From Craspedostauros australis (lineage: Eukaryota > Bacillariophyta > Bacillariophyceae > Mastogloiales > Achnanthaceae): a DNA stretch of 64,000 nt. The notes beneath the pieces were generated by a model. The model did no database searches. It saw nothing but the letters and a program-made list of their open reading frames with translations, and was not told the DNA's origin. Both the position numbers and the translations under genes were made by a program. Of the stretch, positions 54,301 through 64,000 are shown piece by piece; the first letter of the stretch is position 1; each line of letters opens with the position of its first letter. The stretch is from assembly GCA_026770025.1 (NCBI GenBank), contig JAMXDE010000010.1, positions 434,001 through 498,000 on the forward strand. Reading direction: 5' to 3'.

Positions 54301-55002
54301 TCCCAGCGAGGCATAAGCAGGTATGGGCCCGCCGTATTGACGCGGGTCAAATCGATGAAGGGAAATGAAGCGTGAGAGGGAGTGCACGAGGAACAAATCA
54401 TAGGTCATGGATCGTGAAGAGCAAAGGTTTCATCGGAGTGGTATCGTTGGTTTGATTCATGCTTCAATCCGAGCACCTCGAGCCAGCGAAACGAGCCAGC
54501 GAAAGAAGAGACGGAACTTCCCAGCAAAGTCACCGTTCACAGAAACAACATGTCTGTGCAATGAATCCATCGCACTGCTTGACAACGGTCTGGTCTTACC
54601 TGGCCATGGAGGACTTTTGGGTATGACGAATCGCAGGGGCACTTTGAGGTTGCCGTATGATGCCTTGTAAATCTTAAATGCCACAACCAATGCGTTCCAA
54701 TCGTCGATGTCGGCATCATCATCCGCATCGTTCTCGTAGGCAGACATGAATAACAATGACGATGTTGCGGCGGGCAGTCGTTGCTGCCTTGCGCGCACGG
54801 CACGGATCCCGTTCGTAGCCTGGAGCTTAGCGACGCTTGCGGACTGCATTTGGAGCCTTGGTGCGAAGGCTACCGCGCCGCTTCCGCCTTCCGATGCCAA
54901 CCATGACAATCCAAGGTAGACCGCAAGTGCGGTCATGGTCTTCACTTGCATCTTCACCATCCTGGTCGTTGCTACCACCTTGGATGTTTTGGGCCGTTCC
55001 AT
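51310..55002 (-). CDS. Plastid-targeted helicase-associated-repeat protein, three exons
   Basis: Exons are 55002-54600, 54191-53120 and 52792-51310; the product is 985 residues. The joins restore repeat wording: PWP|ESAWEMKLG (phase 1) and VQDG|EHARIV (phase 2). The N terminus has a hydrophobic signal (MTALAVYLGLSWLASEGGSG) followed by AVAFAP and a basic Ser-rich stretch, matching the ASAFAP presequence of secondary red plastids. At least four helicase-associated repeats follow: WNALVVAFKIYKASYGNL with LDDLGFVW, DQLFDAVKMY, FSALKTYREIYGDLL with LDDLGFIW, and FEKAMCAMYAYYLVRGDMF with IDFVWF. These domains are often seen without a helicase in algae; nucleic-acid binding is suspected but not proven. 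The C terminus is strongly acidic. No helicase motor is present. Confidence 0.82.
52793..53119 (-). other. Intron 2 of the helicase-associated-repeat gene (327 bp)
   Basis: The donor is GACGG|GTAAGT and the acceptor CATCAACAG|CGA, preceded by a pyrimidine-rich stretch. Reading through it would hit a stop at 53116 on one side and give an unlike N terminus on the other. Confidence 0.87.
54192..54599 (-). other. Intron 1 of the helicase-associated-repeat gene (408 bp)
   Basis: The donor is CCAG|GTAAGA and the acceptor TTGGTAG|AA. The acceptor is the first AG after a long AG-free stretch, although a strong pyrimidine tract is missing. Protein continuity across the join supports it. Confidence 0.8.
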
Positions 55003-56380
55003 TCAATGGAATTCCACAAGAAAACCTTTCAGAGCGCTGGGATAAGACGCAGTGTCAGATATGCTCGCTTGTTGGTGAGTGGTGCACGCTTTCTCTTCTC
55101 CTTCCTCTCCGACTTGCTGGAAGTCTCGCTCTCTGGTCTTGCACTGACTTGCCAACGTTGATGATGGCAGCACACACGGTCACATTTTGTGCGAAGCAGC
55201 CGATCGCCGACGCCGCGAATTTCCCATCAACCCAGCATCACGCAGGTGGTGGTGACGCTGGCAGATCCTGGGTGTTGGCCTCTCGCTCTCGCTTCTCCGC
55301 TTTGTGTGATGGTTGATGATGGGTGATCTGTGATGGCCGATGCATTTTGGTTGATGGTTGTGGGAGGAACACGATCTGGATACCTTTTCTGATGTACCTC
55401 TGTCACGTGTCGAGACTAAAAAGGAGATATCTGTTTCGGGCTCGTACCACGACTGCGTCATGGGTAACGCTTGTTCCATCAACTCTTCTCATTGGATACT
55501 GCGACATTTCAACGATACGTTGGAGGGGTTTCTTTTAGTATCTTCGTTCTGGTCTGTCCAGCCACCGTGTTCGAGTAGGATTCACACACATGGGTTTGTC
55601 CTCAGGTCAGATTCTTGCCTGTGTCGAAACGTGCGTGCATACTACGACATTAGTATTGTTTCGGTATGATGTATGGTATCACTGTCGGCACGAAAGATAC
55701 GAAGACACGGGTGCGGACGGAAACCACGAAATCAAATCAAATCAGACCAAATCAAACCAAATCAGACCACCAACCAGAGAGGAGGAGAGAGCACAACAAA
55801 CATTTCCGGCTCACGCAAATGCGCGCACAGAGATGAATCAAGAGAGGGCATCTCACGAGCACAACATCCACAACATCCACAACGATCATGACGTGCGACG
55901 TGCGACGTCGATATTATACAATAGATCTGTGGAAGACAAAGACGAAGACGGGACCAACCATCCCCCGTGACGGACCCATTCATTGAGTAGGTCGTACTCG
56001 TGCCAAGCTACATTGCTCTGCTGCTCTCCGGGTGCGCACTGATAGGTTTTACAGAGTGCCTGCTTCTGCCGACGGCCAGCACTCCACGTCGAGCTTCAGT
56101 TTGCACGAGTGGGTGGCGGAAAATCGAAGTACTCGGAGCTCGCACCATACGTACGTGCGTGAGCCTTTCCCGGCGAGTCGCAGGAAAGGCCGCATTTGCA
56201 AACTTGGCGAGAAGATATCTGTCGGGGTCTCCTTTCGACGGAGCCTTTGGAGGAAGCCGTTCTTCTGCGCGCTTCGTCTCCCGCCTGTCGATCCGCGCCT
56301 TTAGCACAATTGGCTGCGTCGAAACACACACGGGGCTTCCACAGGTGTTCCCCAACTACATCTGTAGCTCAGACATCGCC
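55003..56380. other. Divergent intergenic region
   Basis: It lies between the helicase-associated-repeat gene (-) and TRM10 (+). AAATC/AAACC repeats occur near 55728-55772. The TRM10 frame is open upstream from 56000 but without an ATG, so a spliced 5' exon or a long 5' UTR are both possible. Confidence 0.5.
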
Positions 56381-57364
56381 ATGTCGGGATCTTCAGTTCC
56401 AGCGCAACCAACCGATGATGACACACGCCATGGTTCCACGAGCAGTGATATGCTGCTCGCTTCCTCGATTGCAACGGCAAAACTGGCTGCGCCACCAGAT
56501 TCGGCATTGCCGCAGACGACACAGAACTCTCGATCCGCGCAAGGCAGCACAAAATCATGGGAAGGGGAAGATGAGAGCAAGCTATCAAAGAACCAGCTGC
56601 GGAAGAAACGAAAGTGGGAGAAGATGGAGCAAAAGAAGCGAGAGAAGAAGCTGCGGGACAAACAGGTCAAGGCAGAGAAGGCCAAGGCCGAAGGTCGCGA
56701 CCTCGACGCGGAACGACGGCAGGTCGAGAAGAACAGACTGGATGGGTCAGGACGCGCCAAGCGGAATCAGAAATGGCTGGAAAGATTTCGCAGGGAGGCG
56801 TCTGGGTACCAGATCTGCATCGATTGCTCCTTCGATCATCTCATGACGCCGAAAGAGATCAATAGCCTGGGCTTGCAAATACATTTCTGCTACGCGGCCA
56901 ACAAGAAGTCGCGCCATCCCGCTACGGTCACCGTCACCAGCCTCGGAGGTGAAACGCGGAAGTTTCTGGACAACGTCGAAGGATTTCCCAATTGGTCTGA
57001 CAGAGCCTTCCTCAACACATCCGAATCCTTGGAGAAGGCATATTCCGATCCCTCCAAGATAGTCTACCTCACCAGCGACTCGGAACATGTACTGGAATCC
57101 ATAGACGATGATAAGATATATTGCATCGGCGGGATCGTTGATCGGAACCGACTGAAGCGGGTGGCTATTGACCGGGCGGAAGGACTTGGCATCGCCACTG
57201 CCAAGCTTCCCATTGCAGACTTCTTGCATCTGGTCACGACGAAGGTCCTCACAACAAATCACGTATTCGACATCCTGCTCAAATTCAAGGAACTGCAGGA
57301 TTGGAAGGCGGCGCTGCTTGCGGTGCTGCCCAAGCGAAAAAATGTCGAGGAGAAACAGAGCTGA
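56381..57364 (+). CDS. TRM10: TRM10 tRNA (guanine-9-N1) methyltransferase
   Basis: It predicts 327 residues from ATG 56381, close to the size of fungal TRM10. The N-terminal third is charged and Lys-rich (KNQLRKKRKWEKMEQKKREKK), as in the family, and helps bind tRNA. The SPOUT domain starts near residue 140: ICIDCSFDHLMTPKEINSLG, then KIVYLTSDSEHVL, then YCIGGIVDRNRLK (the conserved GGIVDRN cofactor and catalytic block), then GIATAKLPI and the closing DWKAALLAVLPKRK. It methylates N1 of purine 9 in tRNA using S-adenosylmethionine. Without a clear mitochondrial presequence, the nuclear/cytosolic form is the best guess. It is divergent from the plastid-targeted gene and convergent with NOM1. 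Confidence 0.94.
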   Translation: MSGSSVPAQPTDDDTRHGSTSSDMLLASSIATAKLAAPPDSALPQTTQNSRSAQGSTKSWEGEDESKLSKNQLRKKRKWEKMEQKKREKKLRDKQVKAEKAKAEGRDLDAERRQVEKNRLDGSGRAKRNQKWLERFRREASGYQICIDCSFDHLMTPKEINSLGLQIHFCYAANKKSRHPATVTVTSLGGETRKFLDNVEGFPNWSDRAFLNTSESLEKAYSDPSKIVYLTSDSEHVLESIDDDKIYCIGGIVDRNRLKRVAIDRAEGLGIATAKLPIADFLHLVTTKVLTTNHVFDILLKFKELQDWKAALLAVLPKRKNVEEKQS

Positions 57365-57644
57365 GGATGCCGCAACTTTCTAGAGAGTACCAGGAAGCAT
57401 AAATAACATCAATAGGGTCGGCGCTGTGTCATTTGGGTACATCGCATTTCGAGCGCTACAAGTACGATCTACGAGAACGTGCGATGTGTGGCGCGAGTGC
57501 ACCTCCGGTACGATTGCAACTCGAGTAAACTTTGATTACCGGTGCCATACCACACAAGTATGATGTCTTCCTCCGTACGAGCAAGATGCGCCACTCCGCT
57601 CCTTTGGCAATCGTCCAAGTATGGTCCCAATTTGCCATGCCACG

Positions 57645-60506
57645 CTACTTCGCACCAAGCACCTTCACGGCGGCCTTGAGGTTTGACCGGAATGGTGACC
57701 CTTTGACGTTCTTGGGGCTTTTCTTGAACCGCTCCACCAGAAACATCAGAATGCTCACGTTGAGCCCATCGTCGGCACTTGGCTTGGCTGTCACATCATC
57801 CAACTTCGATGAAGCGCTTCGGAAGAGGTCCTTGACGTTGGTGGGGTCATCAAAGTGATCAAAGATCATTGAGAACAGCACAGTCAAGAAGACCTCTGTC
57901 GACTGATCAGGCTTGCTGTCAACCAAGTCCAGCGTCTTGATGACGCTCCTCACCCTCAGGCAGTCTTCCTTGACGGCGAGATGAAACAGGAGCTTGGCCA
58001 AATTGGCCGCCGCTCGGATCTTGATTTCTTCGAAGTTCTTGAAGGCATCCCAAAACGCGAGGCGGAAGGAAAACTTGCTCTGCGGCTGACTCTCGCAGAT
58101 TCTGGAAGCCAAGTGGCCATAGTAGCTGTTGTAGGCCTTCTCATGCTGGCAGCACTCCATGATGACACGCACCAACTCTCGTTCGTTGCGGTTTTGAAGC
58201 AGCTCGTTTCTGGATAGGTTTTCGAACGCTTCATCGCAGTCAGTGGCGGACATGAGGATGCAGAAGATCCTTCGCTTCGTTTCGGAGTTCATTCGGTACT
58301 TGGCGGCCTTCTTCAGGAGCTTGGCTTCCATTGCCGAGATCTCTGTGGAACGCGAAGACGATGGATCTGTGTCGCTTGCCAGCAGTCCGCCAGAGAATCG
58401 GCGGTTGCTGTTGCGCGCTGGTGCACCTGATCCTTCTCTTTCTAGCTGGTCAGCCTTCCCCATCCATGATGCTCCCACCTTCCACCAACGCCCTCTGGTG
58501 CTTGCCTGCAGCAAGTCTTGCAAGGGAATTCGAAGGCACTTCTCTGACTTCGCCGAAGACGAGCTGGGCCGAGCCTTTATTCTGCTCACAATCCTTCGGA
58601 ATTTGTCGGCGTTGTTGCTTCGGACAGTCGCCTTCGACTTCCGCTTGTTGTTTTTGAGGTCCATGATCGTCGTGATCATGAACTCGACCCGAGGCGTGTA
58701 CTTCGTCCCGTGCGTTTCCTTCACCTTTGCCTGGACGCTCAGCACAATCTCCTTCAATGAGACGGGATCGTCCGCTCTGAGGGCGGAGCCGCTGTGATTA
58801 AGGATAAGAAGCAGGCATTCAATATCGATCGATGTAAAGTGCGTGAGGAAGTGCCTCACGACGTCGTACATCAACGACGAATGCAGGATACCGTAGTTGT
58901 AGAGATAGCAGATGACGAGCAGGTAATTCTCGAGCGTCTTGTCCTCTGCAGGCGCAAGGGGCTGCGCTGAATCTTCTGTACTCTCGTTCTCGCTATCCCC
59001 TCTGTTCGTTTGAATTGACAGCCTTGCTGTCTTCAAAGCAGCCCAAGTTGCCTCAACGCTCTTTTCTAAGATATCGGCTACCAGCTGCACGGTGTCGCTG
59101 GTTTGGATGTGGATTCCGGCCAGGCATGCGGCAAATAGTGGTATCAATCCTTCCATCAACATCGGGCGGTCGATACACAACGTCTTCGTACTTGTCCACA
59201 GCACGTCATCCACGAGTCTCGTTGGGTGGGACTGGTACAAACCGGCGATTGATTGAGCTACGGACACCAGCGTATCCTCCGAAAGACGATTCAACGATCG
59301 AGTGACGATCAGTTTTATGGATTTCGTCTGTTCCTGGGTATCTTCGTCAGCCAAGATGTTTGTTTTCCGCAGATGAGGAGGCACGTAAGCAGTCGCGCTT
59401 TGATCCCCTCCCTCTGTGGCGGTGTTACGTCCATAGATGTCCTGCCCTTCACTCGGTTTGTACGTGAATTGGACATCGTGGTCTGGTACTTGGGAAAGAT
59501 CAGGAGCGACATCATCATCGCTGTCGCTGCTATTTCCTTCGTCACTAGCTCCGTTCCGGGTACCGTCATCACTGTCGTCACCACCGTTGTCATCATCGAT
59601 GTCGTCGTCGTCACTGCCGTTGCAGCGTGGATCAGTATCACTCCCATCTTCGTCGACAGATGATTTATCAGTGGTGCCTTCGATAAGCGTCGATTTGCCC
59701 GAAGTCTTGGTCCCCTTCAGGACAGATGCTGTCATGCTGTCGATGTTATCCAGGAAATCCCCGAAATCGTCACCAAAACCGTCCTGTATCGCAAACTCCT
59801 TGTTGAGCTTGCGCTTCTTTGCCTTGTTCTTCAATCCCATCTGCCTTTCTAAATAGGCGATCTCTTGATCATCCTGCTGCAGCATTGCTTGCAACGATGG
59901 ATCCTGGTCAATCCGCCCAGGTCGATGGGCATCCTGTAATTCTCGGCCATCATGGAAATCGTCGTCGTCGTCATCATCAGCCTGCATTGGATCGCGATTT
60001 CCGTCGTCGTAGTTGGCGTCGTCATCATCGCCCTCGACTGAGGAAGGAGGATCTTGAGCATCAGCATCCGACGACAATCGTCCGATCATCCCATCCAGAC
60101 CTTCCAAGAAATCGCCAAAGTCATCGCCGAACCCTTCCAGCTTCGCGTACTCCTTGTTCAACTTCTTCTTGGACTTTGCGGACGAAAGCCCCATCTTGGA
60201 TTCGAGGTACGAGATTTCCATGTCATCTCGTTCCAACGCTGCCGATGTCGTTGTGTCCACCCGGAAGTTTCTGGTGCGACTTTTGGCGGCCTTCGGGGTT
60301 GCCTTGGGGGATGATTGAGAGGATGAATGCTTCGTGGGGGAAGCCTTTCGTTTCGTCAGTTGGGCTTTGATGGTTCCATGATTGTGCGATTTTGATTTCG
60401 ACTTCGTGGTAGTGGGATGAGAGTGCTTTACATTGGTCGTCCTCTTGCTGCGCTTGTTCTTTCGCTCCTCCTTGCGCTTTTGGGCCTTCGTTTGCATAAT
60501 CGCCAT
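57645..60506 (-). CDS. NOM1: NOM1/SGD1-like nucleolar MIF4G-MA3 protein
   Basis: It predicts 953 residues from ATG 60506 with no intron. The N terminus is basic (KAQKRKEERKNKRSKR), then acidic and Ser-rich (DDDDDDDFHD). YVPPHLRK (about 375) leads into a MIF4G-like helical domain (about 390-610: LNRLSEDTLVSVAQSIAGLY ... YLLVICYLYNYGILHSSLMYD). An MA3 domain follows at about 745-870 (TKRRIFCILMSATDCDEAFENL ... YNSYYGHLASRICE). This is the layout of NOM1/SGD1, needed for 18S rRNA maturation in the nucleolus. Two tandem copies of a 48-residue segment (93-140 and 211-258; both contain LNKEYA/LNKEFA and GFGDDFGDFL) precede the acidic region. The gene ends 280 bp from TRM10, tail-to-tail. Confidence 0.93.
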   Translation of the reverse strand: MAIMQTKAQKRKEERKNKRSKRTTNVKHSHPTTTKSKSKSHNHGTIKAQLTKRKASPTKHSSSQSSPKATPKAAKSRTRNFRVDTTTSAALERDDMEISYLESKMGLSSAKSKKKLNKEYAKLEGFGDDFGDFLEGLDGMIGRLSSDADAQDPPSSVEGDDDDANYDDGNRDPMQADDDDDDDFHDGRELQDAHRPGRIDQDPSLQAMLQQDDQEIAYLERQMGLKNKAKKRKLNKEFAIQDGFGDDFGDFLDNIDSMTASVLKGTKTSGKSTLIEGTTDKSSVDEDGSDTDPRCNGSDDDDIDDDNGGDDSDDGTRNGASDEGNSSDSDDDVAPDLSQVPDHDVQFTYKPSEGQDIYGRNTATEGGDQSATAYVPPHLRKTNILADEDTQEQTKSIKLIVTRSLNRLSEDTLVSVAQSIAGLYQSHPTRLVDDVLWTSTKTLCIDRPMLMEGLIPLFAACLAGIHIQTSDTVQLVADILEKSVEATWAALKTARLSIQTNRGDSENESTEDSAQPLAPAEDKTLENYLLVICYLYNYGILHSSLMYDVVRHFLTHFTSIDIECLLLILNHSGSALRADDPVSLKEIVLSVQAKVKETHGTKYTPRVEFMITTIMDLKNNKRKSKATVRSNNADKFRRIVSRIKARPSSSSAKSEKCLRIPLQDLLQASTRGRWWKVGASWMGKADQLEREGSGAPARNSNRRFSGGLLASDTDPSSSRSTEISAMEAKLLKKAAKYRMNSETKRRIFCILMSATDCDEAFENLSRNELLQNRNERELVRVIMECCQHEKAYNSYYGHLASRICESQPQSKFSFRLAFWDAFKNFEEIKIRAAANLAKLLFHLAVKEDCLRVRSVIKTLDLVDSKPDQSTEVFLTVLFSMIFDHFDDPTNVKDLFRSASSKLDDVTAKPSADDGLNVSILMFLVERFKKSPKNVKGSPFRSNLKAAVKVLGAK

Positions 60507-61513
60507 GGTGACCTTCTCTTGGGGTTGCGTGGATTGCGTTCTATTTTACTATATTATCATTTCATATATAATACGAGCAAGTCTGTGCCCAAGCGATGGG
60601 ATGGGGCGTTGGTGTTGGTGTTGGTGGTTGAGTTTACGCCCCCTTGGGAATGCAAGAGTACGAGAATGCAACAACGCAACAACAACGAGAACGGCCGCCA
60701 CCACATTTTGGTAACTGCTTCGTGATGGTGGGTGACAATAGGGAGATATCGCATGTAAAATGAAGCCACCCCTGGAACCTGTCGTGGTGACAACTAGTGG
60801 GGAGCTCTCCCCAAATGTTCGCGTTCGTGTTGGATCTTGGAGGGACTGAAATAATCAAATTAATCATACAATGACGTCATCAATACTGTCTAGCCTAATC
60901 TATGCTGTTGAGTAACCTTCCTCGGTGGAAGACTATGACAACAGGAAGTTCCTTCCTCTCCACTTGTTGTTTCCATTCACAGCAAACAAAAATGAATGCT
61001 CAACGCTTCCACATGCATGTTCGTGCTTGTTGGGATCACTGTCTACTGTTCCGTTTCCGTGTTTCTGTCATACAGGTCATATGTAGCACTTGCCTTGTAT
61101 GTGTTCCCACTCTAGATTTCCCCAAAGCACAGCCCCAACCCTCCTCCATCCCCAGACCGCTGCTGGCCCATCCACTGACAGGCAGAGGTGATCCACGAGC
61201 TATGGCACATGATGCTGCAACAGCGGTCTAGTCGGAACCACGCGCTTCACGAGGAAGGAGAGCGCGATGTGATATCCCAGCGCATGGGATTTTACTTCCA
61301 AACACTCCAAGAGCTGCCACCATGACCCATCCCCACCCACCTTTGCCAGCTCGCCCAGCAGGTCCCAATGTCGGAGCCACGATAGGCAGAATGGCTGTTC
61401 ACTCTGCTAATAATAATCACTCAGTGATTACATCATAGATGTGCCTCAAGGCTTTACCCTCGCCGCCGCCGGCCCTGTAGGACCAGGCTTTGAGCAAGCC
61501 ATCAAGTTGCCAC
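60507..61513. other. Intergenic, NOM1 promoter side to retroelement tail
   Basis: It should contain the NOM1 5' flank (near 60507-60700) and the 3' untranslated part of the minus-strand retroelement (about 61380-61513). That part includes an imperfect palindrome around AATCACTCAGTGATTAC at 61413. No poly(A) tail end or target duplication could be identified. Confidence 0.5.
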
Positions 61514-64000
61514 TCATCCTATTCCCAACCATGCTGCCATGGCCTGCTGTTCTGCCTGCATAGATCGAGCCCTGCGTCTGGCCTTCACTGCCACTTGTAC
61601 CGCCGTCATAGAGTGCACCCGCTGCTGCATTTGCAGCTCAGTATCATACTCAATATTCCGGCCATCCCTGAGCAGATGAAGCTCCGATGCCGTCATGTCG
61701 CTGCTCGCGCTCTGTTGCATCCGTTGCACCTGTCGGCGCAGGTCCTTCATCGTCGGATGCTGATCTACGTCATGTACTTTTTCGTTCCTGGCAATCCAAA
61801 CCGTCCACGGTACTTTCCAGATCCACCGCACCATCTCTCGCGCTCACGCTCTCGCGTCTGGATATATGCCCTTTTTCGTCGTCATCCACTGTGTCTGCTG
61901 GCGGGCCCAATTCTTATGGATGAAACCAAGCAGGAGGGGGTACCAACCGATGTAACTTTGTGGCCTGTCCACTTGGAGCTTTCGCCTCCATTTCACCAGC
62001 CCCACTCTCATATTTCGCACCAGTCGCGGACATGTGCCTACCCGCACCATGCGGTCGAGAAGTTCTGACGTAGAGGTCTGCCAGGCTTCCTGGTGTTTGC
62101 TACAGCGGAGCACATGCATCGTCGTCTCTTCCTGCTGGCAGAACTGACACTTTGGCGTCTCTCGCTGACCAACCTGGTGCAGCTTCTTGTTGACTCCGAC
62201 GAAGCCTGATGACCACTTTGAGACAAACTTTGCCACCTCTTTGTTCTTCTTGGCCGCGCGCGTCTTCTTGTATGTGTACCAGTCCACCTGCGTCAGTTGA
62301 TCTTCGTCCCACTGGAACTTGATGCCCAATAGGTAGCTGCGTCGGCAGACTGCAGCAGCTCGTGGAGCTCCTTCGCGTCCACATGCGAGTAGTCGGCGTT
62401 GCGGAGACGTAACCTCCATCTGTTTGTAGACGTGTGCCACCTTTTCACCCGACGTCGGTTCTCTGTCAGGCTCCCGAACTGCTTGGCGTGGTCGTCAACT
62501 ACAACATTGACTTTCTCCAGCGTTGTCAGTTGCTTGCCAGTGTCATCCTGGTGGCCTTTCACCCACTTCCAGTGCAGTATCGCCAGAATCCTGTGCTGCA
62601 GCTCTCAAATCTCAGTCAGGACATCCCAGTCGCGTTGGCCTGGGCGTAGCCCATCCTCTTGGGCCTGCAACATCGCCTGCTTGCCGTCAAGTGCAATGGT
62701 AATCGCACACAAGGCGTCCAGACCTCGCTTCCTGGCAATCACGGTAAGCGACGCCCAGATTCCCGCGAGTTCGCTTCTGTAAGCACTTTGCGCTTCGGAC
62801 GGGCCCGGGACGAACGTCTGGCATGTCATGCTTGCTGTTGTCGCCTCGTCGTACAGAATAGAAGCCGCGGTCCCTCTGGAATCTTTGAATGATCCGTCAC
62901 TCACTACGAGCAGCTGGGATCTCCGTGCAGCGCACTTGGCCTCCTCAAGACTCAGTTCGCCTTGCAGATTCTCCACTGGGTCGTAGGGTTCTTCGCGCTC
63001 ATCGATCGGCTGTGCCAATCCGACGAAGCTGTCCCACATCATGCCGGTTTCCGTGAGAGTCACCGAGACACGTTTGGCTCCTGTTGGGAGACTGTCTGCT
63101 GTCCCTCGCCAAGAGTAGAGCTGTCTGCGGGTTCTGCTGTTTCGACGAAGCGAATATCGCTGTAGGGGCTGTGTCCCCGTGTCGAATATATCATGGCCGT
63201 AGGTATCCTTCCACCACCGCCAGGACCCATTGTCGCGGTACCACCTACCGAGCGGCTCGTGCAGGAGAAGGCCTCAAAAACACGTGGACTTGCACCAGTG
63301 TTGCCATTCTTGCCACCATCCGCTTGGTAGTCGCTCCAGCTGGTTGGCCCAGCGCTTGGGTATGCAAGACGCCATGGTGCCGTCGTGAGCCTCGCCGAAT
63401 ATCCTTGTGCCATTGGCCAATACAATGTCAGACAAGCGTAGCACTCCCAACTTCTGGCGCACCATGTTCAGGTGACGGAGCTGTGCTCCTTTGATGCTTT
63501 GTTCCAGCCAGATATCCGTGAGGAAGCTGTCTCCTTCCCGTTGGACCTTCGCTGTCATTGTCTTGTAAATCTGGATGATGGTGTCTTGGAGTTGTTGCCA
63601 TAGCCCCGTCACCCAGCACTGTGTGGCACAGTGGCCCACACTGTCGAAGGGGTACTGGAAAATAGATCTGCCCGTTCCCAGCTCTTCCTTGAGTGCCAGA
63701 ATAGAGCATTCGATCATCTTTCCTGTCTGGGTTCTTCGATGCACCTCATCAAATGCAAGCTGTATTTGTGAAATCAGCTGGGCGTTGGCCGGGTTAATGA
63801 TTCCCAACCCGCCAAGCAAGGTTGTGCCGTACACAAGGGCCCATGGGAAGTTCCTGGACACTCCCATTTTTGGAAGTGACGCCAGCAGCGCCGGAGCCAT
63901 GATTCGTCGCCATTGTTGTCTGGAAAGCTGCGTCATTGGCAGGGCATACTCGATCGTCTTCAGGAACCTCAGCGATAGCGCCGACTTAGCGTCTTCCGGT
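61514..64000 (-). mobile_element. Non-LTR (LINE-like) retroelement 3' end, broken, runs off window
   Basis: On the minus strand the frame enters at 64000 already open. It reads the RT thumb/connection (SALSLRFLKTIEYALPM, then NFPWALVYGTTLLGGLGI). After an in-frame TGA (63274-63276) it continues through EPLGRWYRDNGSWRW into RNase H: LVVSDGSF (Asp), YRSELAGIW (Glu) and IALDGKQ (Asp). A second in-frame TGA lies at 62605-62607, followed by KGHQDD and NVVVDDHAK. A frameshift near 62340 moves to another frame carrying VDWYTYKKTRAAKK and a CCHC motif (CQFCQQEETTMHVLRC). A third in-frame TGA lies at 61844-61846, and the frame ends at 61514. The RT palm is outside the window. The element is defective. 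Confidence 0.85.

Overview
The window looks like nuclear DNA of a photosynthetic stramenopile, most likely a diatom. The clues are: a Ty1/copia element of the type common in diatoms; a nuclear helicase-associated-repeat protein with a signal peptide followed by an AFAP-type plastid-targeting motif; a divergent DUF6824-like protein; a multi-PAS hybrid histidine kinase; and an FG-GAP-like surface protein with a Ser/Thr/Pro-rich stalk. Introns are few and short to moderate, with GT...AG ends. No prokaryotic operons, rRNA, tRNA or CRISPR arrays were seen. The species is inference.

Region 1 (1-14.0 kb) is repeat-rich. An old copia element (about 5538-14010) has two strongly diverged LTRs and one long gag-pol reading frame. 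That frame carries three in-frame stops but no detectable frameshift. Its gag is split by a younger 684-bp solo LTR (6431-7114) flanked by a 5-bp target duplication, CCACG. A second copy of this younger LTR lies inverted at 107-790. The stretch 791-5537 holds no recognisable gene.

Region 2 (15.3-60.5 kb) is gene-rich, and its genes mostly alternate in convergent and divergent pairs. In order: hybrid histidine kinase (+); DUF6824-like protein (-); threonine synthase with one intron (+); PIG-Q/GPI1 (+); leucine-rich-repeat protein (-); cytochrome P450 (+); Ser/Arg-rich unknown (-); two-PH-domain protein with C-terminal 11-residue repeats (+); SpoU/TrmH RNA methyltransferase (+); coiled-coil protein with an in-frame intron (-); GPN2 GTPase (-); FG-GAP-like membrane protein (+); a three-exon plastid-targeted helicase-associated-repeat protein (-); TRM10 tRNA methyltransferase (+); NOM1/SGD1-like MIF4G/MA3 protein (-). 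These are mostly unrelated housekeeping and regulatory functions. RNA and ribosome-biogenesis functions (TrmH, TRM10, NOM1, GPN2) recur, but nothing shows a functional cluster.

Region 3 (61.5-64.0 kb) is the 3' end of a non-LTR retroelement on the minus strand: RT connection, RNase H and a C-terminal CCHC region. It is broken by three in-frame TGA codons and one frameshift, and it runs off the window.

Coding starts were set at ATG codons; the exon joins come from reading splice sites and protein continuity by eye. No database search was possible, so family names rest on motifs recognised in the translations.
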